The notes beneath the pieces are model-generated. The model was not told the origin of the DNA. It saw only the letters and a program-made list of their open reading frames with translations, and searched no databases. A stretch of 50,834 nucleotides of DNA from an uncultured Bacteroidaceae bacterium (GTDB lineage: Bacteria > Bacteroidota > Bacteroidia > Bacteroidales > Bacteroidaceae): the NCBI GenBank assembly GCA_905235565.1, contig CAJOLR010000006.1:1-50834 (forward strand), written 5' to 3'. Each line of letters opens with the position of its first letter. Position 1 is the first letter of the stretch. The position numbers and the translations under genes were made by a program. Below, piece after piece: positions 10,801-18,746 of the stretch.

Positions 10801-13800
10801 ACCCTCCTGACCCAATGTAATCAGATCCATGCTGTACAGGTCAATGATTGATGCGGTGGCGTTACCGAATACGGTCTTGGCCTCGGCGTACAGAAGGTCT
10901 GAACCCTGGCTTACGTTACCGCCCGCAAACACTGCGTTTGATATTATGATACCAGACTCAAGGTCCATTCGTGTACTGTAGTCGGTAAGGGTGGTCTTGT
11001 CAGGTATTGTGTTAAGGGCGCTGGTTGGTACATATTCAGCGTGGTGGAACACACCGCTGTTATCTATGTAGGCGCCTTTATATGTGTGTTCGTCTATTGT
11101 CACGGTCTGGCCGTCTTTAACACGGCTGTAGGGTGATACTACTACCTTGGAGTCCTCAGTGAACTGTTTTTCACCGTCTTGAAGCACCCAGTTGCCGTCA
11201 GTGCCGACCTCATAGTAGTAACCGTCGGCCCCGTCGCCGGTGTCCCATTTCTTGCCCAGCTTGGTATATACATAACCTATATTACCGCCGCCAAACACGT
11301 TACCCTCGCCCTCAAGCAGGGTGGTGGGGGTTCCAATCCTGCCGCCATGGATATTGGCAGCTGTCTGGCCAAACACATAACCGTCTGTATAACGACGGGT
11401 GGAGCTGTAGGCATAATCCTCGGCTCTGGTGGCACTGTAACCCTTGCCGCCGCCAAACACACTGTGCAGTATGTCACCTCCGTAAATCTTAACATTTGAC
11501 CATCCGGCCTTGGCTATACCCTTAAGCAGGCGTACTGCGTTGGACTGACCACTCTCTTGAGTCTGGCCACGACCTATGGCTGCTATCTCACCGCCGCCAT
11601 ATACGCTGTTCCTGATGTAGCCGCCATAAACCTTTACGCTGGCGTAGTCAGAGTAGCTGCCGTCATCATAGCCGCCTCCAAACAGGTTACCGTGCTCAAT
11701 CAGGTAGTTGTGTCCAATATGATCATCGGCAGTCTCATCATCAAGTTTCTCCTGATATCTCTCGTCGATGTCTGTGGTCGGATCATCCTGTGCGTCTTCA
11801 AAATAACGGTAGCCTATGTAACCGTTATACATTGTCAGGTTAGCTGTTCCTATTATACCTCCGCGCTCACCACCGCCGTATGCGCTCCACTCAACTGCAG
11901 GTATGCCCTTGTAATAGTTGTAGTCAGAACCCATGTTACGCAGACTGGCCTCGGACTCGTCTATACCTATCACGACATTGGTCACACCAGGCAGGTCATT
12001 ACTCAGAATCTCCTCCAGCAGAGCACTGTTGTCCAGTGTGTCAGCGCTTGCAGTGAAAGGCAGCAAGGTAGAACCTACATTGCCTTTCCAGCCACCGCCG
12101 TAAACACGTCTTACCTTACCGCCCTCAACAAATGCATTGGCTACAGGGATGAATGATCCGGTCCTGTACAGGTCACATACATCACCGCTCTCACCGGCGG
12201 CATACATATCCTTACCTATATAACCGCCGTGCAGGCCTATGTAGGTTGTGCCGCTTACGTGTGCTTCCTGGCCGCCGCCGTAGCAGTAACCGCTCAGGTA
12301 AGAGTCTTTGTTAAAGTAAACGTTTGTGTTGGTTATAGTGCCCAGCCCGTTGGCTCTTACAAGCTGGCTCTCTAACTGGGCCATGCCGGCATCTGTGTCA
12401 TAGTCACTGCCCAGGATATTATAAAGCTTATTATCATTATCGGTGTCATACTGGTTCTTCCATGCCGCAAAAGACTCCTTGTTGAGCACGTTACCTGCAT
12501 TTCCACCACCGTAAACCATGTATGTGTTGGCATTTGCATTCAGGTTTACAACGGTATAGTGTGACCATGTGTCTTCTCCCAGACCGCCACCGTATATATA
12601 GCCTGTATAGGCGGGATTTGTTATGCTTGAGCGTACCTTTGAGTTGATGTTTATGGTGCTGAACAGGGTGCGGCGGCAGTTGTTGTTGCCTCCATATACG
12701 GCTCCTGTAACTACTGCGTCGTTGCTGCTCCAGTTGACGTTTGTCTCTATGGCGTCGCAGGGCGATGAAATTAATGAGCCGTAGCCGCCGCCAAACAGAT
12801 TGCCAAGCACAGTTGTTGACCCCTGTGGCACGTTTACCACTGTGCGGCGGGTTACGCCCTCATTAAGGCTTGCGCCGTAGGCGTTCATGATGGTTCCGCT
12901 AATCAGGTCAACCACAGCTGTCACAGATTCAGGGTCGGCACTGGCTTGAGCAGCAGTAAGTCTCATGCCCAGTCCGCTGTATATTCCGGATCCGAACACC
13001 TCTATGTCAGTAAAGTTGTCCTGGTCTGACGGTATGTTTACCAGCACATAACTGCGGTCCTGCATCTGGTCCTGCCGATTGGCCTGATATGATGTGCCGG
13101 AGTAGCCCTGACCCGCACCAAATACCTTCTGTACGGTGTTGTCAGCCTTGTCCAATGGCCTGATGTGCACAAATGAGCCAACTATATACGGGTCATCATG
13201 AGTGCGGGACAGTGTAGCATAGTCGTATGCTGCGCAGTTACCGCCAAATATGTAGTCAGTTACTTTTCCCTGCTGATACTCAACGTAGGCCGATGCCTGG
13301 ACTACCGTGGGAACGCTGGCACCGTCGGGATTGTAAACCATTGAGCCGGCTCCGTTAAGCCTTGAACTGAAATCACCCAGGCCTGTTATCCGGCCGCCAA
13401 AGTCATTGCCGCCGTAAATGCTGCCCAATATGGTGGTAAGTCCGCTGGCGCCGCTCAGGCCGGCTCCTGCGTAGGTCTGTGCGTAACCGCTTATATCGGC
13501 ATTGCAGGCACCGCCGTATGAGTTATAGACTGTGCCGCCGTCCAGATTGACTGTAGTATTGCCATCTACCTGACCCTCAAAACCGCCGCCATAGACACGT
13601 CCAATGAAACTGTTCTCACCGTAGATGTTTACAGTGGTATTGCCCTTGACTGTTCCGCCGTGTCCGCCGCCGAATACCTTGAGGGCGCTTCCGCTTGCAT
13701 CGCCGCTGCCGTCATATACGCTTATGGTGGTGTTGCCGTCCACCAGGGCGTTCTCTCCAAAACCTCCGCCAAATACGCTGAGCGGTGTCAGGAACAGGTT

Positions 13801-16284
13801 GGCATCATCGTTAACATAAGCGTTACGTTCCTCTGTGCTGGCAAAATAGGTGGCGGGTATGATATCCTCCTTAAGGTTGATCCTGACGTTGCCAACCATA
13901 CGGCCGCTCTCAAAGCAGCCTCCGAATATGTTACCCTGGTTGCCTACTGTTGCCGTTGTACCCGGAGTGGTGGTGAATATGACACCGTCTATGTTAAGGA
14001 TAATCTTGTCGGCATTATTAGTGCCGCCTATGAAACCACCCTGATGCAAGTCATTATAAGTGTCTTCTGCCACGTATGCGGTATTGCAGCCACCCACAAT
14101 CTTGTTGGTTACTACAATTGGCTTGCTGAAACTGATGTTAAACAGGTCAGCCGATGTCATACTGCCCACGTTACCGCCGCAGTAGAATGATCCTACCTTG
14201 GCCAGCGGAGCGGTGTTATCTTTAGATACGGGGTATGAGTTGTCAAATTCCAGGACAGGCTGTGATGACACTGCGGTACCGAGCATGAACTTGTCAAACG
14301 TACCGTTGCCGTCCTTGAAATTGAGTGAACTTATGTCCTTGTCGTTATGGCTGCCTGCAAATGTCTGCAGGGTCTCGGTGGATTTCATGTTGACGCCGTT
14401 ACTGCCCAGGAAGATATTATCTACAGTAACGTAGGTTCCCAGACGCAGATGTATGTTGTCACTTACCGTTGTACTGTTACCTCCGCCATATACGGTCTTT
14501 ACCGTGATAGGATCAGTCTCTGTGCCGGCCAGATGTATGTATGTCTTACTGGTGTTGGGGCGGAAAGCATTCAGCGCGTCTATTGATGATGCGCCCGGTT
14601 CATAGTATAGATCACCATACGTTGCATCATCCTTAAGGGCAGCGTTATCAGTGTATACGTATGATCCGTTACCGCCTCCGTAAACCTCGCCGCCTATTGA
14701 ATGCAGTATCTCCAGGGCCGATCCGCCATAAACGGTTCCGGATATATCGTTACCGCCGTAGACGTTGTTAATTGTGCCATCTGTTATCAGTACTCTGGAC
14801 GACAGGTCGGCTGGGAATGTGTAGTTTTTGCCATTAATACTGAAAGACTTCTCTTCAATGGTAGAGCTTGCAGGGGCGACATCGGCAATACGGCAGCCGC
14901 CGTAAACGTTGTTGACCTTTATGCCCGGGCTCGTTATGGCCAGAAGCAGTCCGTCGGCATAGGTCATGTTACCTGCATCACCGCCGGAGTACAGGGAGTT
15001 GATGTCGGCATTTATCAGTTTCCAGGTGGGCTGGATGGCCATGTCGGCCTGCTTGTTGCCGCCAAAAACGCGGTCAAACTGATAGTTGGGGTATGCGTAA
15101 CCGGTCTTGCTCTCCTGGTCATAAGCCTGTTTGTCAATATCCAGGTTTATACCCATGGCGCGCAGTACGTCAGTGCTGAACTCATACAGATTCCTGTTGG
15201 ATTCAGTTACAGTTGTGGTGTTGTTAAGGCAGATAACTGTATTGTTGGTAACCGTGGCCTTGTTTCCGCCACCGTAAACGTAACCGTAGATACCTCCCTT
15301 AAGCTCCAGATAGACGTTGCGGACCTCTGGCTTGCGGGTTATTCCGCTGAACGTGTAGTTCTGTCCGTTCCAGCCTGCGTTCTGGCTGTCCCATTGCTTT
15401 AGCTGGCTCATGGTCCAGTCACCATCTGTGCCGCCGTATGTGTAGTCACCGTTACCGCCGCCAAAAAGCTGCGCTACAAACACAGTGTGTTCTGTGCTGG
15501 GGGTTGACGTAACAAATGCGTTCCATGTGCCGTCTACATCATTTGTGCCGGCATCAGTGCAGGCCGCGGGGGCTGACAGGCCTCTTATCCACTGCCAGTT
15601 GGTGCCGTCAGGTATGGAAATGTTACCGGCTATATCGTTACCGCCGTATGCGGCTTTTATTGTCAGGTCATTGATGGCGTTGGCTCCGTCAATATTGAGC
15701 AGGGTGTAACCGTTGATGTCGGCCACTCGGGCACCGCCGTAAATGGTGCCCTGAATATCACCGCCCTTAAGTGTGACTGATGTGGTTCCTATCAGTGCGG
15801 CTTCATTACCTCCGCCGTAAATGTTCTGAATTATGGCTCCGCCCTGCATGGTAACGTTGCTGCCGCCAAACACAACGGCCGACTGTCCGTCGCCGGCTCC
15901 GAATATACCTCCGTGTATGGAGCCGTTCCATTTTGTGTCACCCACAGTACCGCCATTGACGGTTACATTTGTGGTACCGAATGTGCGGCCGTTCTGTCCG
16001 CCTCCGAAAACCGTACGGACCTGGCCACTGTTGATAACGATATTGGTTGTGCTTGTCCCGCTCAGTGCGCCCTCCTTAAGTGTAACGGCACTGGAATTGG
16101 CACTGGCATTATCGGTCTTGGCAGTACCGACAGCTCCGTTACGTCCGCCGCCGTATATATCGCCTCCAATCACAATTCCGGTAGCTGTCTGCGCAACAGA
16201 AGCCTGGCTTATAATGAACAAAATACCTGTCAGGCAAAGCCAGATAGGTCTCATCATAGTCTTTATGTCGTTATCTCGGGTCAT
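4885..16284 (-). CDS. Giant (3,799 aa) secreted [YF]GGG-repeat protein with possible T9SS-type C-terminus
   Basis: Very large secreted protein, probably a surface adhesin or fibre; specific function unknown. An N-terminal signal sequence (MMRPIWLCLTGILFIISQAS) follows a short leader; ATGs at 16257 or 16254 are alternative starts. Residues about 35-1,830 carry roughly forty [YF]GG[GN] motifs, each ending a block of the form T-V-hydrophobic-x-G-G-x-hydrophobic, as expected of a beta-solenoid. Residues about 1,870-2,760 hold a different repeat: a short helix of the type Y-x-x-L-S-x-x-x-K-x-x-F (QYDELSDNEKACF, YNLSDADKQYF, YAKLSDDQKSKI). Near 3,050-3,110 is a GLUG-like piece (FKGTLHGNGYTVSGI). 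The last ~60 residues (AHVTIVTTAGRTLKQLTI, then RGIYIVNRQKVAV) resemble a type A sorting domain of the type IX secretion system. It lies 24 bases after the last fimbrillin gene, so it is probably co-transcribed. Confidence 0.9.
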   Translation of the reverse strand: MTRDNDIKTMMRPIWLCLTGILFIISQASVAQTATGIVIGGDIYGGGRNGAVGTAKTDNASANSSAVTLKEGALSGTSTTNIVINSGQVRTVFGGGQNGRTFGTTNVTVNGGTVGDTKWNGSIHGGIFGAGDGQSAVVFGGSNVTMQGGAIIQNIYGGGNEAALIGTTSVTLKGGDIQGTIYGGARVADINGYTLLNIDGANAINDLTIKAAYGGNDIAGNISIPDGTNWQWIRGLSAPAACTDAGTNDVDGTWNAFVTSTPSTEHTVFVAQLFGGGNGDYTYGGTDGDWTMSQLKQWDSQNAGWNGQNYTFSGITRKPEVRNVYLELKGGIYGYVYGGGNKATVTNNTVICLNNTTTVTESNRNLYEFSTDVLRAMGINLDIDKQAYDQESKTGYAYPNYQFDRVFGGNKQADMAIQPTWKLINADINSLYSGGDAGNMTYADGLLLAITSPGIKVNNVYGGCRIADVAPASSTIEEKSFSINGKNYTFPADLSSRVLITDGTINNVYGGNDISGTVYGGSALEILHSIGGEVYGGGNGSYVYTDNAALKDDATYGDLYYEPGASSIDALNAFRPNTSKTYIHLAGTETDPITVKTVYGGGNSTTVSDNIHLRLGTYVTVDNIFLGSNGVNMKSTETLQTFAGSHNDKDISSLNFKDGNGTFDKFMLGTAVSSQPVLEFDNSYPVSKDNTAPLAKVGSFYCGGNVGSMTSADLFNISFSKPIVVTNKIVGGCNTAYVAEDTYNDLHQGGFIGGTNNADKIILNIDGVIFTTTPGTTATVGNQGNIFGGCFESGRMVGNVRINLKEDIIPATYFASTEERNAYVNDDANLFLTPLSVFGGGFGENALVDGNTTISVYDGSGDASGSALKVFGGGHGGTVKGNTTVNIYGENSFIGRVYGGGFEGQVDGNTTVNLDGGTVYNSYGGACNADISGYAQTYAGAGLSGASGLTTILGSIYGGNDFGGRITGLGDFSSRLNGAGSMVYNPDGASVPTVVQASAYVEYQQGKVTDYIFGGNCAAYDYATLSRTHDDPYIVGSFVHIRPLDKADNTVQKVFGAGQGYSGTSYQANRQDQMQDRSYVLVNIPSDQDNFTDIEVFGSGIYSGLGMRLTAAQASADPESVTAVVDLISGTIMNAYGASLNEGVTRRTVVNVPQGSTTVLGNLFGGGYGSLISSPCDAIETNVNWSSNDAVVTGAVYGGNNNCRRTLFSTININSKVRSSITNPAYTGYIYGGGLGEDTWSHYTVVNLNANANTYMVYGGGNAGNVLNKESFAAWKNQYDTDNDNKLYNILGSDYDTDAGMAQLESQLVRANGLGTITNTNVYFNKDSYLSGYCYGGGQEAHVSGTTYIGLHGGYIGKDMYAAGESGDVCDLYRTGSFIPVANAFVEGGKVRRVYGGGWKGNVGSTLLPFTASADTLDNSALLEEILSNDLPGVTNVVIGIDESEASLRNMGSDYNYYKGIPAVEWSAYGGGERGGIIGTANLTMYNGYIGYRYFEDAQDDPTTDIDERYQEKLDDETADDHIGHNYLIEHGNLFGGGYDDGSYSDYASVKVYGGYIRNSVYGGGEIAAIGRGQTQESGQSNAVRLLKGIAKAGWSNVKIYGGDILHSVFGGGKGYSATRAEDYAYSSTRRYTDGYVFGQTAANIHGGRIGTPTTLLEGEGNVFGGGNIGYVYTKLGKKWDTGDGADGYYYEVGTDGNWVLQDGEKQFTEDSKVVVSPYSRVKDGQTVTIDEHTYKGAYIDNSGVFHHAEYVPTSALNTIPDKTTLTDYSTRMDLESGIIISNAVFAGGNVSQGSDLLYAEAKTVFGNATASIIDLYSMDLITLGQEGIGGLYGDGNLTFVDGYRELNITNYGTDYYGLLQEISYQQYLGLNDRERAYFQLKYRCITAVSTFRVDEVITSDQYDELSDNEKACFEVTGVCSIYAGRMMNTIQRADYCGVFGSRMVMKGARDRVPAEVDYTNYTINRVGEVALHERTVSGDSHGNYFGIYNIVHYLGALTSDVEFTDQMPESTETYYSYKSGLKGNRSRNNGKSHNEVALASGVYMELLQEPERNYVGDDKVYGPITGVVQLNLIAAATGEGGGYVYAQNIHGAQSFNESLKHLTLAQSNQGGITHRAYSYNTTTTWMQSSGNFVSADKTIIDECFPTVNSYEEGGSEAHYWFIKGEFYVYDQEISAYTGSAQSYIKNVSIPLTILAQGNGRLMIEDIKTNLYANATRFPDGEDHVICNNITYYSNDPITWWDYYNLSDADKQYFTKDSYVCVNDVWTTADGAVQGADPAYAQGTVFTTTQYDGLTGTWYNNKGEEVAKDRAFRHTNALNHENGYLLAVSLDQPGIWDEYYTHFTNGNSLTKEEYLLQNKPAGYRLSPTFKLTGGDNQTYIFGQSEYSEGDLVDQSVFDGYEALNSAAKQQLTDQAAFQPAYMAMTTCNITIDGNIHHVVERSAISETLYNAITDATEKSYFAKAFIALETIKLSDRLLLSADQLYSYSELSEYADQYPDMIRTEGTGTEGTGTDITFIGFPRAYYCTTAGSYGGTEFSTGQNYQAMMYANLSKDERENFTFNYDALDIMLDPDYKGDISYYDKDGSTLYSNTQKIDYQAKYIGENGKTLYGYGKGTTLSPENGKIYTREEFESLANERRHYSRITTNIGKFENNQLTLYIVAEEFGRAGRIFCEGEQIDAADYAKLSDDQKSKIKALTLTKDGSNYTYSYADTEGSLTVETNGELTFYLCTESYTKPNSDVTVAKNTLINQNTFDGLLNYQKDFEVVAGIPEEKSALYVSRDCDIYDFTGDRIFTVIYRYNYIEPEDEGDVFKNVSERHILNIRVHFESGEPIIGELIAPAKMLPGTIIGLSKPSVQKGAFEVLGGGWELYENENNAINHKNGVPYNNYVTPMYWYQDNWYVAYYAETYLGRTFSNPVPFSIANYHDLDAVMADNTNHMYIDHPGVKANSRIYIDNRSTSSDNSKSKLDLLYDLFDLSLQEHTLKQLLDDQGNPVTDNNDNPVMVDDYDIKYDRDGGLNKQHSALNDHVKGLENLEFILKSDVEPMAYTHWTPIGTDDNCFKGTLHGNGYTVSGIDKSLFGNLCDSVFNLGVRGAIDGPGIAEKGGYAQNVWLINDANIDLSGKKAIMGTGIVVNGYYNDESASTGYAAGNSAISKQMGAFLNGEVAYNLNGFYLNKRYKDHLNDHTGARYNYYTVNDDNSLSEPILAYASDDILYVENYYMDGQFVYAGGSIPAGNDIRYADQDGKHYPIYPDDYIYFGQKLTYGLTSSAHDVQPEAVYRSGQFIDKTASGNRVYRAPAYFGSSAQDMAYFNTNAAFAATYQDVDTYAGMTAIDFTGYNDATWTNGSSQDTYFRPTLDYAGLTGFNVQGLTRNLLVYADYTNDGSSYTQLERVLQEPEWEFTNDTWATVDPISNTDLNSIKGHLVKKAGSSYLAGNRHFLVDKHDFNAPISYKFEEDDFMWYQRTPELYVESMEGGWETVSLPFQTELVTTQQKGEITHFYTGSTKGHEYWLREFNSVDTENGKAQFKSPAAGSDSKTVGSTFLWDYYYNGSNHKDANSDSYIDASKTDYSASRTYADYPMAAAGTPYLIGFPGSRYYEFDLSGKFEAQNTDYPGPARLDKQIITFASVNGQEIKVTDSEYADGMVSKGSNYTFHPIYQAKAVDNAYMLKADGSADDGKSFNLQASGTTVPFRTYMTASASSPAQRRAGTRADVLYIDYAGDNDQLEEAVVSRGLNIYGEHMNIVIESTLDVPAHVTIVTTAGRTLKQLTIQPGTKVTVPVNSRGIYIVNRQKVAVTR

Positions 16285-16308
16285 ATATGTCGGGTAGTCC
16301 TTTAATAA

Positions 16309-17481
16309 TCATTCAATATCTATACTCAACTCCTCGGACACATCTGTGTTGCTCAGTACTATCAGGTATGTGGGGTTGACTGTCAGTTTTATGCGGTAAT
16401 TGTTTCCGGCAACGCCTCCTGATGTCAGTTTCCTTAAGATGTTGCCGTTTGTTACGGTCTGATCCTGTCGCAGCAGTACCGCCGGATCGGACTTGTCATA
16501 GACATCGTAGGTAACGGTAATGCTCAGGTTGGGGTTTTCACCACCCAAATAGGTTGCCGGCAGGAATGTAAACCAACCGAACTCTTTCTGAGTGTCAGGC
16601 AAAAGAGTGACACAGTCCTTGGTGTCAGGGTTGTCAAACTGTACTGTCGATGACTCTCCACGTAATATGTCAACACTGGTCTGGGTGTCATTGCTGACTG
16701 ACGTGTTCTGGTCTTTCACCAATTGGGCTATATCAGTGTTCTTCCTGAAGTTAATCTTATGGGTTCCGGGCAGTGTGCCACCGGCTGTTGTCGATACGGA
16801 AACCTGCTTGACCTTTATGGTGCGCAGTTCATTATATGTGGGGTCAACCTTGATTGACAGGGTGGCCTTGGCATAGAGGTGTTTCATAGCCAGGAACACC
16901 TTGGTTGACATGTCGTTGGCCGGGGTCTCTACCTGGCCTATGCTGAAACTGCCATCTGTGAGTTCCGGATATTCGGACGGGTCATCAACAAGGAACATGC
17001 CGGCTGCCGCCGTGCTTACCATGGGGTCTGTTCCGGAAATCAGGCTCAGGCCGCTGAACGTAAGGTTCACATCGTTCGGGCTTGTAAAGTTGAGGTTGTA
17101 GCTGTAGCCTGTGGCGCCCGGCAGGGATGTGTAGCTGTACACATAGTAGGACTCTTGGGCCTCTACCTCCAGTGTTGAACGCCAGCCACCGGCTGACGAT
17201 GGTGAAAACACTCCAGATACTATCTGGGATGTTTCATCAGAGTTGACTGCGTATGCATGGATAGTCTGTCTGGAACCGCTGTTGTATGGAGAGTAGTCTC
17301 CGGTCAGGGCGCGGGTAAGGACTGTAGTCTCAATGCTACTCTCCACAACGGGGTAGAGCGTAACCATATTCCTGTAAATAATTCCATCCCGCTGGCATGA
17401 TACCAGAGCGGTGGAGGCAAGCAGGATGCTTGCACAAATTACACAGATAAGATTCCTTTTTTCAAGTCCTTTAATTCCCAT
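16309..17481 (-). CDS. Fimbrillin-like lipoprotein 12 (divergent)
   Basis: Probable type V pilus subunit or accessory protein exported as a lipoprotein. The signal peptide ends in a lipobox (ALVSC, Cys29). A T-R-A site follows with Arg57, matching the position where Rgp cleaves FimA/Mfa1 precursors. The usual W-Y-P-RYWDK segment is missing; the second fimbrillin hallmark is recognisable but altered (MKHLYAKATLSIKV near residue 197, instead of F-x-HILSKL). The C-terminus (YRIKLTVNPTYLIVL) keeps the penultimate strand but lacks the W of the last strand. It is the most divergent of the twelve and lies directly before the giant repeat gene, so an anchor or tip role is possible but not shown. Confidence 0.75.
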   Translation of the reverse strand: MGIKGLEKRNLICVICASILLASTALVSCQRDGIIYRNMVTLYPVVESSIETTVLTRALTGDYSPYNSGSRQTIHAYAVNSDETSQIVSGVFSPSSAGGWRSTLEVEAQESYYVYSYTSLPGATGYSYNLNFTSPNDVNLTFSGLSLISGTDPMVSTAAAGMFLVDDPSEYPELTDGSFSIGQVETPANDMSTKVFLAMKHLYAKATLSIKVDPTYNELRTIKVKQVSVSTTAGGTLPGTHKINFRKNTDIAQLVKDQNTSVSNDTQTSVDILRGESSTVQFDNPDTKDCVTLLPDTQKEFGWFTFLPATYLGGENPNLSITVTYDVYDKSDPAVLLRQDQTVTNGNILRKLTSGGVAGNNYRIKLTVNPTYLIVLSNTDVSEELSIDIE

Positions 17482-17534
17482 CGCTATATTTCTGCAAATA
17501 TAATAAATTAAAATTTATTATCCCAAAAATCCGG

Positions 17535-18713
17535 TTACCAATTGTATACCATGTATTCTACATCCTGGTTAATCCAGTCCTTGACCTGGACCATCTCAAC
17601 GTCTATGTCGCCACTGGATGAATCAAACTTGAGTGTAAGGATATATTGATATCCCGACGCCATTGCGTAAGGTTCGGTGCCTATGCTGATGTCCTGAACC
17701 TCTATCTGGGTGGGTCTGGCATCATCCCCAACGGCAAAGCTTACGTCAAGCTTAAGGTTGTTCCAGCCGCCGGCAGGTACCACCAGCCAGCTGCAGATTG
17801 ACTCGTGCACGCAGTCAGGGGTGTTGGCTGGTGTGTCCTGATCGTAGAATGCAGTCTCTTGCAGCGTATGTGCATGTGCCGCATCGACTGTATTGAACAA
17901 TACCAGTCCGGTACCGCCCTTGACAGGCGTACTGAAAGCCGGAACACCGTTGTTGCCGCCAAAGGGTTTTGTGTAGTCAGCCACGCCATCCGTGCTGAGC
18001 AGGTCTGTGCCGCCAAGAGTGATGTTGTGCACAGACACGTGGTTCTCCTTTACGCCCACATAATAGGCCTGTATGGTCAGCTTGGACAGGATATGGCTGA
18101 ACGTGAACGGCACAATGCCTTCGCTGTAGTGGGTTACACCCTCCTCGGAGCCCTTGTACTTACCCTTTGATGTGGCAACCAGATAATCCCGGGTGTCTGT
18201 ACTGGCCGCATCCTGCCAGTTGGGTATGTTGTGCAGGGTCAGGCTCATGTCTTCGGTAGTGTTCTGGCCAATTACGTTGGTGTTCTCAACCCATGGCCCG
18301 GTTGTCTCTGCTGACTGCAGATGGGGCCAATAAGCCACAAACTGGTAGTATGCGTTGTTGTTGCTGTCCCAGTAACGGATAGGGTTGTAAGACCATGTTG
18401 CCTTGTTTTCTGTTGTCTCTGTGGCAGCGCTGGGCTTTACCTCGGTGTTATTGAAGACCAGTGTCTGTGGCCTTGTATAACCGGCATCCTTTAACGACTT
18501 GTATCCGAACACACCGAATCCTATGCCGGTTTCACCATAGCTCTGGTCTAAAAGGTCTGCCTTGTTGTTGACCATAGCCTTGGTGCCGGCCGACATGGTT
18601 GGACTGAGTGATATCATGACATCCTCCTGGACGGTAATCTTGTCATGCCTGCTGCAGCCGGTTACCGCAAGAAGTAATGTCAACAGGATAATTATGTCAT
18701 TAAAGCGTCTCAT
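17535..18713 (-). CDS. Fimbrillin-like lipoprotein 11
   Basis: Mfa-like fimbrillin-family lipoprotein, 392 aa. Lipobox VTGC (Cys20); T-K-A maturation-type site at Lys45. The first hallmark is near residue 114 (WSYNPIRYWDSNNNAYY, then FVAYWP), the second near 208 (FSHILSKLTIQAYYVG). The C-terminus has the penultimate strand YQYILTLKF and a last strand VKDWINQDVEYMV. It sits 33 bases after the preceding minus-strand gene and 53 bases before the next, consistent with an operon. Which pilus position it takes cannot be read from the sequence. Confidence 0.85.
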   Translation of the reverse strand: MRRFNDIIILLTLLLAVTGCSRHDKITVQEDVMISLSPTMSAGTKAMVNNKADLLDQSYGETGIGFGVFGYKSLKDAGYTRPQTLVFNNTEVKPSAATETTENKATWSYNPIRYWDSNNNAYYQFVAYWPHLQSAETTGPWVENTNVIGQNTTEDMSLTLHNIPNWQDAASTDTRDYLVATSKGKYKGSEEGVTHYSEGIVPFTFSHILSKLTIQAYYVGVKENHVSVHNITLGGTDLLSTDGVADYTKPFGGNNGVPAFSTPVKGGTGLVLFNTVDAAHAHTLQETAFYDQDTPANTPDCVHESICSWLVVPAGGWNNLKLDVSFAVGDDARPTQIEVQDISIGTEPYAMASGYQYILTLKFDSSSGDIDVEMVQVKDWINQDVEYMVYNW

Positions 18714-18746
18714 TTACAGATTGTACAATTTGTAAGAAAAAATTTC

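Noticed and set aside
14701..15402. Plus-strand frame of 233 codons opposite the giant gene
   Set aside because: Antisense shadow caused by codon bias; Val/Tyr/Gly-rich composition mirrors the repeats and no start signals are seen.
4885..16284. Regularly spaced CCGCC/GTAAAC-type words suggesting a CRISPR array or DNA satellite
   Set aside because: They are the codons of the recurring YGGG motif within one open frame; spacing is irregular and coding.
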